Origin: Bacteroidales bacterium
GTDB taxonomy: Bacteria > Bacteroidota > Bacteroidia > Bacteroidales > JAADGE01
DNA: 18,236 nt
Reading direction: 5' to 3'
Assembly (NCBI GenBank): GCA_029932445.1
Contig: JAOZQB010000035.1
Location: 1-18,236 of the forward strand
Under the pieces are notes generated by a model, which searched no databases, had not been told where the DNA came from, and worked only from the letters and a program-made list of their open reading frames with translations. The stretch's first letter is position 1; the number at the start of each line of letters is the position of its first letter. This document shows, piece by piece, positions 1-6,650 of this stretch. Both the position numbers and the translations under genes were made by a program.

Positions 1-505
1 TTGCTATTTTTTGTTGTTCGGGGAGTGGGGGGAGAAGAAAAGGATATTTACAAATAAAAGGCCAGTCTGCTCTTGGCATTTTTGTTCCACTTGAAATATT
101 TGTCGTTTGAATAAACCTGTGGTGTTGAATAAAAAAAAACAAAAAACCGTTTAACATTTTATCTCTTTTTCCATTTAAAACCCAAATTTCACTTGAGCAA
201 ACACCCTCAAATTTAGCAAACCAAAATTTTTTAAGGTATGGGCGCAATTTTCCAAATAATACCTGCCCTTCACAAAACTTGTTTTTAATTCTTTTTTGTT
301 GATTAGAATTGACATATCCATTTATAGTTCCAGTTTTTTGATTTATGTGTTCTAACTCTATACAGGGTAGTTCTACTTTCTCTATTTTTGGATTAAACTT
401 TTCTTTTGAACGTTCTACAAATTCACAAAACTCAGAGAAAACCCAGCCTTTCGGAACAATGCCTTTGTTGATGTTGTTTATATGTTGTTTTAGATTTTGG
501 TTCAT
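1..505 (-). CDS. hsdS: Type I restriction-modification specificity subunit HsdS, 3' part cut off by the left edge
   Basis: HsdS is the DNA-recognition subunit of the type I complex and sets which bipartite site HsdM methylates and HsdR restricts. Reading the minus strand from the ATG at 505 gives 168 codons open to the edge. The N-terminus is MNQNLKQHINNINKGIVPKGW; the first target-recognition domain follows, with GKLRPYLKKFWFAKFEG, then SSGTKMPRADW and LLPPLPEQQKIA. The last motif is the usual junction between the first recognition domain and the first conserved spacer helix, so only about the first third to half of the gene is present. It lies 124 bases downstream of hsdM on the same strand. 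The frame also stays open upstream to near the hsdM stop without an ATG, so 505 is the first ATG but not the only conceivable start. The coding strand contains runs of six and nine T (131-146). Confidence 0.9.
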   Translation of the reverse strand, partial: MNQNLKQHINNINKGIVPKGWVFSEFCEFVERSKEKFNPKIEKVELPCIELEHINQKTGTINGYVNSNQQKRIKNKFCEGQVLFGKLRPYLKKFWFAKFEGVCSSEIWVLNGKRDKMLNGFLFFFIQHHRFIQTTNISSGTKMPRADWPFICKYPFLLPPLPEQQKIA

Positions 506-629
506 TTTTGTTTTTATATTCTGCCGGCTATACCTAATTTTATATTGCTTTTTTACCGTTAAAAATCTCAATAAGAAATCTATATTGCAAGTTTGAGGGC
601 TAAACTCGTTATATAAAATTATCAGTCTG

Positions 630-2162
630 TTAACTTAATCCTAATTCTTTTAAATAATCTGCCATTTGTTTTTCTACTTCCGATAATTCAGATTTTATAT
701 TAATTATTTTTTCAGCAACTGTTTCCATATCAACCGGTTCTTCTTCCTCAAATGTGTCCACATATCTGGGAATGTTCAGGTTAAAATCGTTTTCCTCAAT
801 TTCTTCAAATTTTGCTACATAAGAGAATTTCTCTTTGGTTTCATATGCATTATAGGCATCAACTATGCGTTGCAAATCTTCTTCACGCATTTTGTTTTGG
901 TTTTTGCCTTTTTCATAAAAACCTTCGGCACTTGCATCAATAAATAAAATGTCTTTATGTTTTCTGTTTTTCTTAAACACTAAAACAGTTGCAGGTATGC
1001 CTGTGCCGAAAAACAGTTTTTCGGGCAAACCGATAACAGCATCTAATAAATTCATTTCAATAATTTGCTTGCGTATCTTTCCTTCGGATGAACCTCTGAA
1101 CAAAACACCGTGCGGTAACACGATTCCCATACGACCCTCTTCCGATAAAGAGTAAAGCATATGCTGAACGAAAGCAAAATCTCCTTTGCTTGTCGGAGGT
1201 ACGCCCCACTCAAAGCGTCTGTAAGGATCCATACCCGGTTCCAATTTGAATTTGGTGTCGGTATTACTGTCTCCGGCAAAACCCATTGCCCATTTATCCA
1301 AAGAAAACGGAGGATTTGCAACAACAACTTGAAACTTCATTAATTTATCATTCTCTAAATGCTTGGGATTTGCTAATGTATCACCCCATTCTATTTTGGC
1401 ATCATCTATGCCGTGCAGGAACATGTTCATTCGGCATAATGAATGAGTTTGCCCGTTGCGTTCTTGTCCGTAAATTTGAGCTTTTTTACCTGTGATTTTA
1501 TTAAATGCTCGTATCAATAAAGACCCGGAACCGCATGTCGGATCGTAAATTCTGTCGTTTTGTTCGGGCTTAACCAAACGTGAAAGTAATTCTGACACTT
1601 CGCTCGGCGTAAAAAACTCACCGCCTTTCTTTCCGGCATCAGAAGCAAAACGAGAAATCAAGTATTCATAAGAATTTCCTATAACATCTTCTTCCGGAAT
1701 ATTTGAAGGTCGTAAATCAACTTTACAGAAATCTTCGAGCAAAGTCCGTAACATAGCATTTCGCTCTTTGGTTGCTCCGAGATTGACTTCCGAATTAAAA
1801 TCTATATTTCGAAAAACACCTCTTAACTTTCCTTTATTGTCTTCCTCTATATTTTCAAGTGCTTTATTTATAATTTCCCCGACATCGGAAGCATTTCGTT
1901 TGCCGTACAAATAATCAAAAGATGATTTTTTATCCAATACAAATCGGTCTCTTGACAATGCACGTTTTATTCGGCCTTCATCACCCTTATATTTTACATG
2001 AAACTCATCATAATGTTCTTTGTAAGTATCACTCAAATACTTTACAAAAAGCATAACAAGAATATAATCTTTATATATCGATGAATCAATTTTACCTCTG
2101 AACGTGTCGCATGCTTGCCAAAGGATATTGTTTATTTGTGCTTGCGTTAATTTGTCTGCCAT
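630..2162 (-). CDS. hsdM: Type I restriction-modification DNA methyltransferase subunit HsdM
   Basis: N6-adenine methyltransferase subunit of a type I system, working with HsdS and HsdR. The 510-residue protein is full length for the family. The N-terminal helical HsdM domain (about 5-150) begins with LTQAQINNILWQACDTFRGK. The methyltransferase domain follows, with GEFFTPSEVSELL at 181-193, the AdoMet-binding motif DPTCGSGSLL at 207-216 and the catalytic NPPF at 283-286. The last 30 residues are a charged helix (SELSEVEKQMADYLKEL), as expected for HsdS contact. Nothing suggests inactivation. hsdS follows after 124 bases; hsdR is not in the window and may lie beyond the left edge. A good -7 element lies 24-31 bases upstream of the ATG. 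Confidence 0.95.
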   Translation of the reverse strand: MADKLTQAQINNILWQACDTFRGKIDSSIYKDYILVMLFVKYLSDTYKEHYDEFHVKYKGDEGRIKRALSRDRFVLDKKSSFDYLYGKRNASDVGEIINKALENIEEDNKGKLRGVFRNIDFNSEVNLGATKERNAMLRTLLEDFCKVDLRPSNIPEEDVIGNSYEYLISRFASDAGKKGGEFFTPSEVSELLSRLVKPEQNDRIYDPTCGSGSLLIRAFNKITGKKAQIYGQERNGQTHSLCRMNMFLHGIDDAKIEWGDTLANPKHLENDKLMKFQVVVANPPFSLDKWAMGFAGDSNTDTKFKLEPGMDPYRRFEWGVPPTSKGDFAFVQHMLYSLSEEGRMGIVLPHGVLFRGSSEGKIRKQIIEMNLLDAVIGLPEKLFFGTGIPATVLVFKKNRKHKDILFIDASAEGFYEKGKNQNKMREEDLQRIVDAYNAYETKEKFSYVAKFEEIEENDFNLNIPRYVDTFEEEEPVDMETVAEKIINIKSELSEVEKQMADYLKELGLS

Positions 2163-2185
2163 TGATATTACTTATAATTTGTTAT

Positions 2186-2193
2186 CAAAAATA
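2186..2193 (-). promoter_or_regulatory. Probable promoter -7 element of hsdM
   Basis: On the minus strand this reads TATTTTTG, a full match to the Bacteroidota -7 consensus TAnnTTTG. It would place the transcription start about 15-20 bases upstream of the hsdM ATG. No convincing TTTG -33 element is seen 19-21 bases further upstream, so the call rests on one box and its position. Confidence 0.45.
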
Positions 2194-2244
2194 GAAACTT
2201 AAACGGAAAAATCAGGAAATACACAAAAAATAAATTTTCTTTTT

Positions 2245-2265
2245 CTGCAGACGATGCATCTGCAG
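2245..2265. other. Short hairpin between hsdM and the zinc-ribbon gene
   Basis: Seven-base inverted arms CTGCAGA and TCTGCAG surround a seven-base loop. The loop and one arm contain the palindrome GATGCATC. It lies downstream of the zinc-ribbon gene and upstream of hsdM, both on the minus strand, so it could end transcription of the former, but no T-run follows on the minus strand. The rest of 2163-2363 shows no gene. Confidence 0.3.
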
Positions 2266-2363
2266 AGATAATAAAAACGGGGAATTAACCCGAATGATTC
2301 AGGCAAAGAAAAAATGTATGAATTATTCAACTTAGGTCCGGCAGACTTATCTTTCAAGAAACT

Positions 2364-2720
2364 CTACTCGACATAATCCATCTTCCTGACAAGGATATAA
2401 TAATCATTCTCAACGGCAAGATATCCTTGCTCATAGCAATAGTAATAAGTTTTGCCTGTTTTGGTAGTGTATGTATTAGTATAGTAATTGAAATTAAATC
2501 CTTTCTCCGTAATTTTATTTTTATGAACATTTGCTTTACCCTCAGGATTTAATTCGGCCAGGATGCGACGATTTTTGCGCAAAATATTATTGACATTTCG
2601 AACATAGTTGTTTGAATCACGATTCTGCAAATTATGATATTGGTTTCGACAATAATCGGAACAGAATTTTTTATCTGTTCTTCCTTTGATTTCTTCTCCG
2701 CAATTTAAACATGTTTTCAC
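2364..2720 (-). CDS. Small zinc-ribbon protein of unknown function
   Basis: A 118-residue protein with a treble-clef or ribbon-like N-terminus: C4-x2-C7, then C20-x3-C24 within KFCSDYCRNQYHN, the pattern of DUF2116-type zinc ribbons. The remainder is basic and then aromatic-rich (NYYTNTYTTKTGKTYYYCYEQGYLAVENDYYILV), which looks like a small beta domain. The start is GTG at 2720; no in-frame ATG lies nearby upstream, and the first cysteine is at residue 4, so the start cannot be much further in. Similar short proteins are common in Bacteroidota, but I know of no established role. It stands alone between hsdM and the divergent ssb. Zinc binding is inferred from the cysteines; nucleic-acid or protein binding are both possible. 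Confidence 0.75.
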   Translation of the reverse strand: MKTCLNCGEEIKGRTDKKFCSDYCRNQYHNLQNRDSNNYVRNVNNILRKNRRILAELNPEGKANVHKNKITEKGFNFNYYTNTYTTKTGKTYYYCYEQGYLAVENDYYILVRKMDYVE

Positions 2721-2831
2721 GAATACAATTTTTAACGAAATTATAAAAAAAAATGTTTAAAACAAATTTTCAAACTATTTAATTGATATTCCGATGATTA
2801 CAAGGTTAAGGACTTAGGTTTGTCCGTTTTT

Positions 2832-2858
2832 AAACGACTACAAACGAATATTAAACGA
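2832..2858. repeat. Three AAACGA direct repeats spaced by one helical turn
   Basis: AAACGA occurs at 2832-2837, 2842-2847 and 2853-2858, with start spacings of 10 and 11 bases; a fourth copy lies at 2916-2921. An inverted CGTTT (2825-2829) faces the first copy. The repeats sit about 110-140 bases upstream of the ssb ATG, in the divergent region between ssb and the zinc-ribbon gene. Helical phasing suits a regulator bound along one DNA face, but AT-rich chance repetition is not excluded. Confidence 0.3.
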
Positions 2859-2967
2859 ACGTAAATATTTAATAAGCGAATCATCTTTCAATATCTCTTC
2901 ATATTTGCATTAACAAAACGATTAAACAATCACAAAATAAATTATTAATTTTTAAAAATTTACAATT

Positions 2968-3309
2968 ATGAACAATTTAAGAAACAAAGTACAGTTAATC
3001 GGAAGATTAGGAAAAGACGTTGAAATGAAAAAACTTAAGGGCGACAGAACATTGGCTAAGGTTTCATTGGCAACTTCTGAAATTTATAAAAATTCCGAGG
3101 GTAAAAAAGTTGAAAACACACAATGGCATAATCTTACGTTTTGGGGAAAAACTGCCGAAAACGCAGGAAATATCCTTAAAAAAGGTTCTGAAATAGCTGT
3201 TGACGGTCGTCTTAATTATTCCGATTACGAAGATAAGGAAGGGAATAAGAAGTATTTCACGGAAATTATTGTTAACGGATTTATTAAATTAGATCCTAAA
3301 AATAAATAA
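2968..3309 (+). CDS. ssb: Short single-stranded DNA-binding protein (SSB family)
   Basis: Binds single-stranded DNA through one OB-fold that fills almost the whole 113 residues. Family marks are NKVQLIGRLGKDVEM at 6-20, KVSLATSEIYKNSEGKKVENTQWHNLTFWGKTAENA with stacking aromatics W53 and W59, and a third strand region GSEIAVDGRLNYSDY. Typical replicative SSBs have about 150-180 residues with a flexible tail ending in an acidic DDDIPF-like tip that recruits partner proteins. Here the protein ends KLDPKNK directly after the OB-fold, so the tail and tip are missing. It may therefore be a second SSB, not the replication SSB. It is a single-gene unit with about 250 bases of upstream DNA and a strong terminator behind it. 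Confidence 0.92.
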   Translation: MNNLRNKVQLIGRLGKDVEMKKLKGDRTLAKVSLATSEIYKNSEGKKVENTQWHNLTFWGKTAENAGNILKKGSEIAVDGRLNYSDYEDKEGNKKYFTEIIVNGFIKLDPKNK

Positions 3310-3330
3310 TTAAACAGATTCGATAAAACA

Positions 3331-3367
3331 AAAAAGAGCTGAGAAAAAATCTCAGCTCTTTTTTTGT
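3331..3367. terminator. Bidirectional rho-independent terminator between ssb and tRNA-Ala
   Basis: A perfect nine-base stem, GAGCTGAGA (3336-3344) and TCTCAGCTC (3350-3358), encloses an AAAAA loop. It is flanked by five A on the left and seven T on the right (3359-3365), so it has a U-run in both directions. It serves ssb on the plus strand and the tRNA on the minus strand, whose 3' end lies at its right edge. Confidence 0.9.
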
Positions 3368-3440
3368 GGAGCATATCGGACTTGAACCGATGACTTCCAC
3401 ACTGCCAGTGTGACACTCTAGCCAACTGAGTTAATGCCCC
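3367..3440 (-). tRNA. tRNA-Ala (anticodon GGC)
   Basis: The minus strand folds into a complete 74-base cloverleaf. The acceptor stem is GGGGCAT with ATGCTCC (one G-U pair); the D stem is ACTC/GAGT; the anticodon stem is TCACA/TGTGG with loop CTGGCAG, giving anticodon GGC; the T stem is ATCGG/CCGAT with loop TTCAAGT. The discriminator base is A. The CCA end is not encoded, because CAAAA follows the discriminator. GGC decodes GCC and GCU alanine codons. Confidence 0.93.
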
Positions 3441-3450
3441 TTTTATTCTG

Positions 3451-3458
3451 CAAAAATA
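3451..3458 (-). promoter_or_regulatory. Probable -7 element of the tRNA-Ala gene
   Basis: Reads TATTTTTG on the minus strand, a full match to TAnnTTTG, 11 bases upstream of the first base of the mature tRNA. No clear -33 element is present. Confidence 0.45.
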
Positions 3459-3538
3459 CATATTTCTTTCAAATTTCATAATTTTTTAAAAAAACTTTTC
3501 TTTTTGTGAACCCTCCACCGGCAAACGGATTTTAACGG

Positions 3539-3564
3539 TTTATAACTTACTTTTAAGTTATAAA
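3539..3564. promoter_or_regulatory. Perfect inverted repeat, candidate operator of the BlaI-M56 locus
   Basis: Two perfect 11-base arms, TTTATAACTTA (3539-3549) and TAAGTTATAAA (3554-3564), are separated by CTTT. The repeat ends 12 bases before the proposed -33 element of the blaI promoter. BlaI/MecI repressors bind dyads near their own promoters, so this is a natural candidate, but the sequence is not the TACA/TGTA type known from staphylococcal operators. As no T-run follows in either direction, a terminator role is less likely. Confidence 0.45.
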
Positions 3565-3576
3565 ATGTATATTTTA

Positions 3577-3608
3577 GTTGCATAATTGAAATAATAGTTG
3601 TAAATTTG
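3577..3608 (+). promoter_or_regulatory. Promoter of the blaI-M56-tonB locus
   Basis: A -33 box GTTG (3577-3580) and a -7 box TAAATTTG (3601-3608, full TAnnTTTG match) are 20 bases apart, the spacing of Bacteroidota sigma-ABfr promoters. Transcription would start near 3613-3615, about 25 bases before the blaI ATG. TTGTA at 3598-3602 and TACAA at 3614-3618 form a weak dyad over the -7 box and are a second possible repressor site. Confidence 0.65.
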
Positions 3609-3637
3609 CGTTATACAAATAAACAAAGCAGAAAATT

Positions 3638-4000
3638 ATGGAACAATTAACAAAAAGAGAAGAAGAAATAATGCGAATTTTTTGGGAAATCAAAAAAGGA
3701 TTTGTGAAAGATGTCATTGAAAAATTACCGGACAATTCGCCTTATAACACCATTTCTTCAATTGTAAGAATTCTCGAAAAAAAAGGGTTTTTAAAATACA
3801 AACAATACGGAAATACCTATGAATACAGCCCTAAAATCTCCAAAAAAAGATACCGTAAGTATATCTTTAAAAATGTATTGGAAGATTATTTCGACAATTC
3901 ATATAAAAACATTGTATCCTATATGGTAAAAGAAAACAAATTGGATGAAAAAGATATTGAAGAAATGATGAAAATAATTGAAGAAAGCGAAAAAAAATGA
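3638..4000 (+). CDS. BlaI/MecI/CopY-family transcriptional repressor
   Basis: A 120-residue winged-helix repressor. The N-terminal MEQLTKREEEIMRIFWEIKKG matches the first helix of BlaI/MecI, followed by the recognition region SPYNTISSIVRILEKKGFLKYKQYGNTYEYSP (about 29-60). The C-terminal 50 residues are the helical dimerisation arm (NVLEDYFDNSYKNIVSYMVKE...). In the known systems the dimer represses its own operon until an M56 membrane peptidase triggers cleavage or release. Its stop overlaps the start of the M56 gene in an ATGA, so the two are translationally coupled. No beta-lactamase or penicillin-binding protein gene is adjacent, so the signal is probably not a beta-lactam. Confidence 0.93.
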   Translation: MEQLTKREEEIMRIFWEIKKGFVKDVIEKLPDNSPYNTISSIVRILEKKGFLKYKQYGNTYEYSPKISKKRYRKYIFKNVLEDYFDNSYKNIVSYMVKENKLDEKDIEEMMKIIEESEKK

Positions 4001-5328
4001 ACATAAATTTAATCATATATTTGCTTGAAGTTTCTGTTTTAACAAGTATTTTTTACCTGTTTTACAGATATTTATATTTTAAATTAGCATATTTTACTTG
4101 GAGCAGATATTATTTGAATTTTATTATATTATTAAGCTTACTCATTCCCGTTCTGCCCGGAGTCTTCAATTATGAACTGTTAAACACGAACATTGTTCAA
4201 ATTTATAATAATTCAAATTTGGGCAACATCAACGGTCTGATAAACAGCAATAACCATTTTGCAAATGACAATAATTCCGTTTTCAACCCGGCTTTTTTCG
4301 TTAAACTATTTCTGATTATCTGGATTTCAGGTATTGTAAGATATGTTTTTGTTCTGCTGAAACATGTTTTTTCTCTCAGAAAACTCATTAAATACGGCAT
4401 AAAATTTAAGGAGAACAATATCATATATGTAAAAACGGACTTTCCGGGAAGTATCTTTTCATTTTTAAATTTCATTTTTACAAACAAGCAGTTTGATCAA
4501 CTTTCCGAAAAAGAACAAGCGCAAATTATAAATCACGAAAAAATTCATGTGCGACAATTTCATTCGATTGATAATTTGATTTTTGAATTATTCAGAGCCG
4601 TATTTTGGTTTAATCCGGTGTCAAAACTCATTGCTGCCGACATTAAAATTATTCATGAATTTATTGTCGATAATGTGTTGACACAAAACAAGAACAAAAC
4701 TGATTATTCCAAGTTAATACTGAAATTGTCATCTCAGTCCGGCAATTTAATGACGGTAAGTCATTTTTCAAAAGAAGAAATTAAAAACAGAATACAGATT
4801 ATAAGTTATCCCGAAAAAGAAAAAATCAGAAAACGACGCTTTAAAATTTCAATACCGGTACTTATTTTAACGATTTTTGCTTCTTGGTTTATTATGTCAT
4901 CAACCAACAATTATTTTAAAATACAAACAGATGAAAAAAAAGTTTTTCATAAACCGTTTGATAAAAAAAGTTATAAAATAATCAGTCCGTATTTTGAAAA
5001 TAAAAAAATTAACACGGTTACTGTTTCACATAAAGAAACAAGCTATGAACTTAAAAGTTTTTCAAATATTTATGCAATTGACGACGGAATAATATCAAAT
5101 ATAAAAACAAAAGATATTTTCGGATTAAAAGAAATTACAATTTTTGAAAATTTAAATGCCGGATTCAATACGGAATATTCCGGTTTATGTCAATCTTTTG
5201 TTCAACCGGGAGACAGCGTAAAAAGAGGTAGCGTCATAGGCAAAAGCGGTGATATCGGTTTGTATCCGACAGTAAATATTAAATTATTAAAAAACGAGAA
5301 AACCTATAATCCCGAAAACTTTTATTAA
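3997..5328 (+). CDS. BlaR1-like M56 membrane metallopeptidase with a degenerate M23/LytM-like C-terminal domain
   Basis: A 443-residue signal transducer. TM segments lie near 5-25, 38-56, 99-122 and 282-301. Between the third and fourth is the cytoplasmic M56 zinc site: H180-E-K-I-H184 and E221 in HEFIVDN, so the peptidase looks intact. BlaR1 proteins have a penicillin-binding sensor domain and many Bacteroidota M56 proteins have a TonB domain; here the periplasmic part (about 305-443) instead follows the M23/LytM pattern, with YAIDDGIISNI, then FVQPGDSVKRGSVIGKSGDIG and a final NPENF. The first zinc histidine position is kept (H345), but the paired Asp is S349 and the HxH motif is T425-V-N427, so this domain is probably a non-catalytic binding or sensor domain. 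It overlaps blaI by four bases and the first tonB gene begins one base after its stop. Class is certain; the M23 assignment is by eye. Confidence 0.88.
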   Translation: MNINLIIYLLEVSVLTSIFYLFYRYLYFKLAYFTWSRYYLNFIILLSLLIPVLPGVFNYELLNTNIVQIYNNSNLGNINGLINSNNHFANDNNSVFNPAFFVKLFLIIWISGIVRYVFVLLKHVFSLRKLIKYGIKFKENNIIYVKTDFPGSIFSFLNFIFTNKQFDQLSEKEQAQIINHEKIHVRQFHSIDNLIFELFRAVFWFNPVSKLIAADIKIIHEFIVDNVLTQNKNKTDYSKLILKLSSQSGNLMTVSHFSKEEIKNRIQIISYPEKEKIRKRRFKISIPVLILTIFASWFIMSSTNNYFKIQTDEKKVFHKPFDKKSYKIISPYFENKKINTVTVSHKETSYELKSFSNIYAIDDGIISNIKTKDIFGLKEITIFENLNAGFNTEYSGLCQSFVQPGDSVKRGSVIGKSGDIGLYPTVNIKLLKNEKTYNPENFY

Positions 5329-5329
5329 C

Positions 5330-5854
5330 ATGACAAAGAAATTTCAAAATAATAAATTAGAACAAAACCGCGGTTTGCTGTTACAAGTCAGCATTATTAT
5401 TTCTTTGTTAATTGTGTTGGCTGCTTTTAATTTCAAAAGTAAATCCAAAAGTAAATTTTCGGGAGATTTTGCAGAAATTAATTTACAAATTGACTCAATC
5501 GGAATAAAAACAAATGATATAAACAAACCCGTACCGGTTACAACTCATAAAAATGCAGAATTTACCGGCGGAAAAGATGCTTTATTTCAATATATTAAAA
5601 CAAACCTAAAGTACCCCGAAGCAGCAAAAACAAAACACATTCAAGGCAGAGTTTATGTTAAATTTACTGTTAATCGATACGGAAAGATAAAAAATGTAAA
5701 AATTGTCAGAAGTATTCATCCTTTATTAGACAAAGAAGCTTTAAGATTAATAAAAAACATGCCCGATTGGCAACCCGCAAAAACAAAAATCGGAACTTTT
5801 GACAGCGAACATGTTTTGCCGGTAATCTTTATGAAAAAAACTTTCACCTTTTAA
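5330..5854 (+). CDS. TonB C-terminal domain protein, first of three
   Basis: A 174-residue inner-membrane-anchored protein: a short basic cytoplasmic end, one TM segment at about 17-35 (LLLQVSIIISLLIVLAAF), a linker of about 50 residues, and a TonB C-terminal domain at about 82-174. The domain shows FTGGKDALFQYIKTNLKYPEAAK, GRVYVKFTVNRYGKIKNVKIVR and a final LPVIFMKK strand. FPGG of typical members is FTGG here. The linker is short and lacks a proline-rich stretch, so reaching outer-membrane receptors as TonB does would be difficult; a local sensing or scaffold role is possible. It starts one base after the M56 gene, suggesting translational coupling and a shared function. No ExbB/ExbD is in the window. 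Confidence 0.9.
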   Translation: MTKKFQNNKLEQNRGLLLQVSIIISLLIVLAAFNFKSKSKSKFSGDFAEINLQIDSIGIKTNDINKPVPVTTHKNAEFTGGKDALFQYIKTNLKYPEAAKTKHIQGRVYVKFTVNRYGKIKNVKIVRSIHPLLDKEALRLIKNMPDWQPAKTKIGTFDSEHVLPVIFMKKTFTF

Positions 5855-5888
5855 CTTTATTCATTTTACCTTAATAAAATCAAACGTT

Positions 5889-6554
5889 ATGGAAAAGAAA
5901 AAATCAAATAAAGCAAATTTAGAAAAAATGAAAACACTGTTTTTCGTTATCAGTTTGGGAATTGTATTTGCATTTATAAATTTTGCATTCAACATCAATT
6001 CAAAAACCTCAGAAAACAACACAAAAATTTCGGGAATACCGGTTGAAGGTGACAGAATACCAATTACAAGACCACCGGATGAAAAACCGAAACCGTTGAA
6101 ACCCGAAGTTAAACATTTTATAACGGAAATTATTAATATTATTCCCGAAAATACTGATATTGATACAAATGAATATTATGTAGCACAATATACAGATGAC
6201 CCGATTATTTATGATGTTCCGGATGAACCCGATGATGAACTGATTTATAATCCGAGTGTGAAACCGCAATTTCCGGGCGGAATATCAGCATTGCAGCAAT
6301 TTATTGTTAATCATACCGAATATCCGATACCGGCAAAAGAAAACAATATTCAGGGAACGGTATTTTTAAGATTTGAAGTTACTAAAACAGGAAAAATCGG
6401 TAAAATATCCGTATTAAACACAAAAATTGATAGACTTTTACAAAATGAAGCTGTCAAAGTCATTAAATCCTTACCCGAATTTAAACCCGGTTTACAAAAC
6501 GGAAAACCTGTAAGAGTATGGTATTCGTTACCTGTTTCATTCAAATTAAACTAA
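5889..6554 (+). CDS. TonB C-terminal domain protein, second of three
   Basis: A 221-residue protein with one TM segment at about 16-35, a periplasmic linker of about 90 residues and a TonB domain from FPGG at 128-131 to the end. The linker has a proline/lysine stretch (RPPDEKPKPLKPEVK, 61-75) and an acidic part (DDPIIYDVPDEPDDELIY). The N-terminus, MEKKKSNKANLEKMKTLFF, closely matches that of the third tonB gene, so the two are sister paralogues; the first is more distant. A 26-base block in the domain is identical to the third gene. It lies 34 bases after the first tonB gene, with no terminator between, so it is likely in the same transcript. Energy transduction to an outer-membrane receptor is the family role; here it is unproven. 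Confidence 0.92.
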   Translation: MEKKKSNKANLEKMKTLFFVISLGIVFAFINFAFNINSKTSENNTKISGIPVEGDRIPITRPPDEKPKPLKPEVKHFITEIINIIPENTDIDTNEYYVAQYTDDPIIYDVPDEPDDELIYNPSVKPQFPGGISALQQFIVNHTEYPIPAKENNIQGTVFLRFEVTKTGKIGKISVLNTKIDRLLQNEAVKVIKSLPEFKPGLQNGKPVRVWYSLPVSFKLN

Positions 6555-6605
6555 AATGAAAATTAGTTTGCATAAAAAATAAAATAACATTAACTTTATC
6601 GGCTC

Positions 6606-6638
6606 AAATGTTAATGTTTGAAACATTATTTAACATTT
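6606..6638. promoter_or_regulatory. Nested inverted repeats in the leader of the third tonB gene
   Basis: Outer arms AAATGTTA (6606-6613) and TAACATTT (6631-6638) are perfect inverses. They enclose and touch a second perfect dyad, TAATGTTT (6612-6619) and AAACATTA (6621-6628), centred on one G. The motif sits 13-45 bases upstream of the ATG at 6651 and looks like a double operator or an RNA hairpin in the leader. No U-run follows, so it is not a classic terminator. A near -7 box (TAATGTTTG, one base too long) lies inside it. Confidence 0.45.
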
Positions 6639-6650
6639 AAAAACAGAACA

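Noticed and set aside
345..596. Plus-strand reading frame of 83 codons
   Set aside because: It lies opposite the clear HsdS reading frame and its hydrophobic composition is the shadow of Lys/Asn-rich coding on the other strand.
2900..2907. CATATTTG as the ssb -7 element
   Set aside because: It misses the first T of TAnnTTTG and has no -33 box at the right distance; TAGGTTTG at 2815-2822 matches better but also lacks a -33 box, so neither was listed.
3997..5328. Classical beta-lactam resistance operon (BlaI-BlaR1)
   Set aside because: The sensor lacks a penicillin-binding domain with SxxK, and no beta-lactamase or PBP gene is adjacent.
6618..6650. TTG start for the third TonB gene
   Set aside because: It lies within the dyad, and the ATG at 6651 aligns with the start of the second TonB gene.
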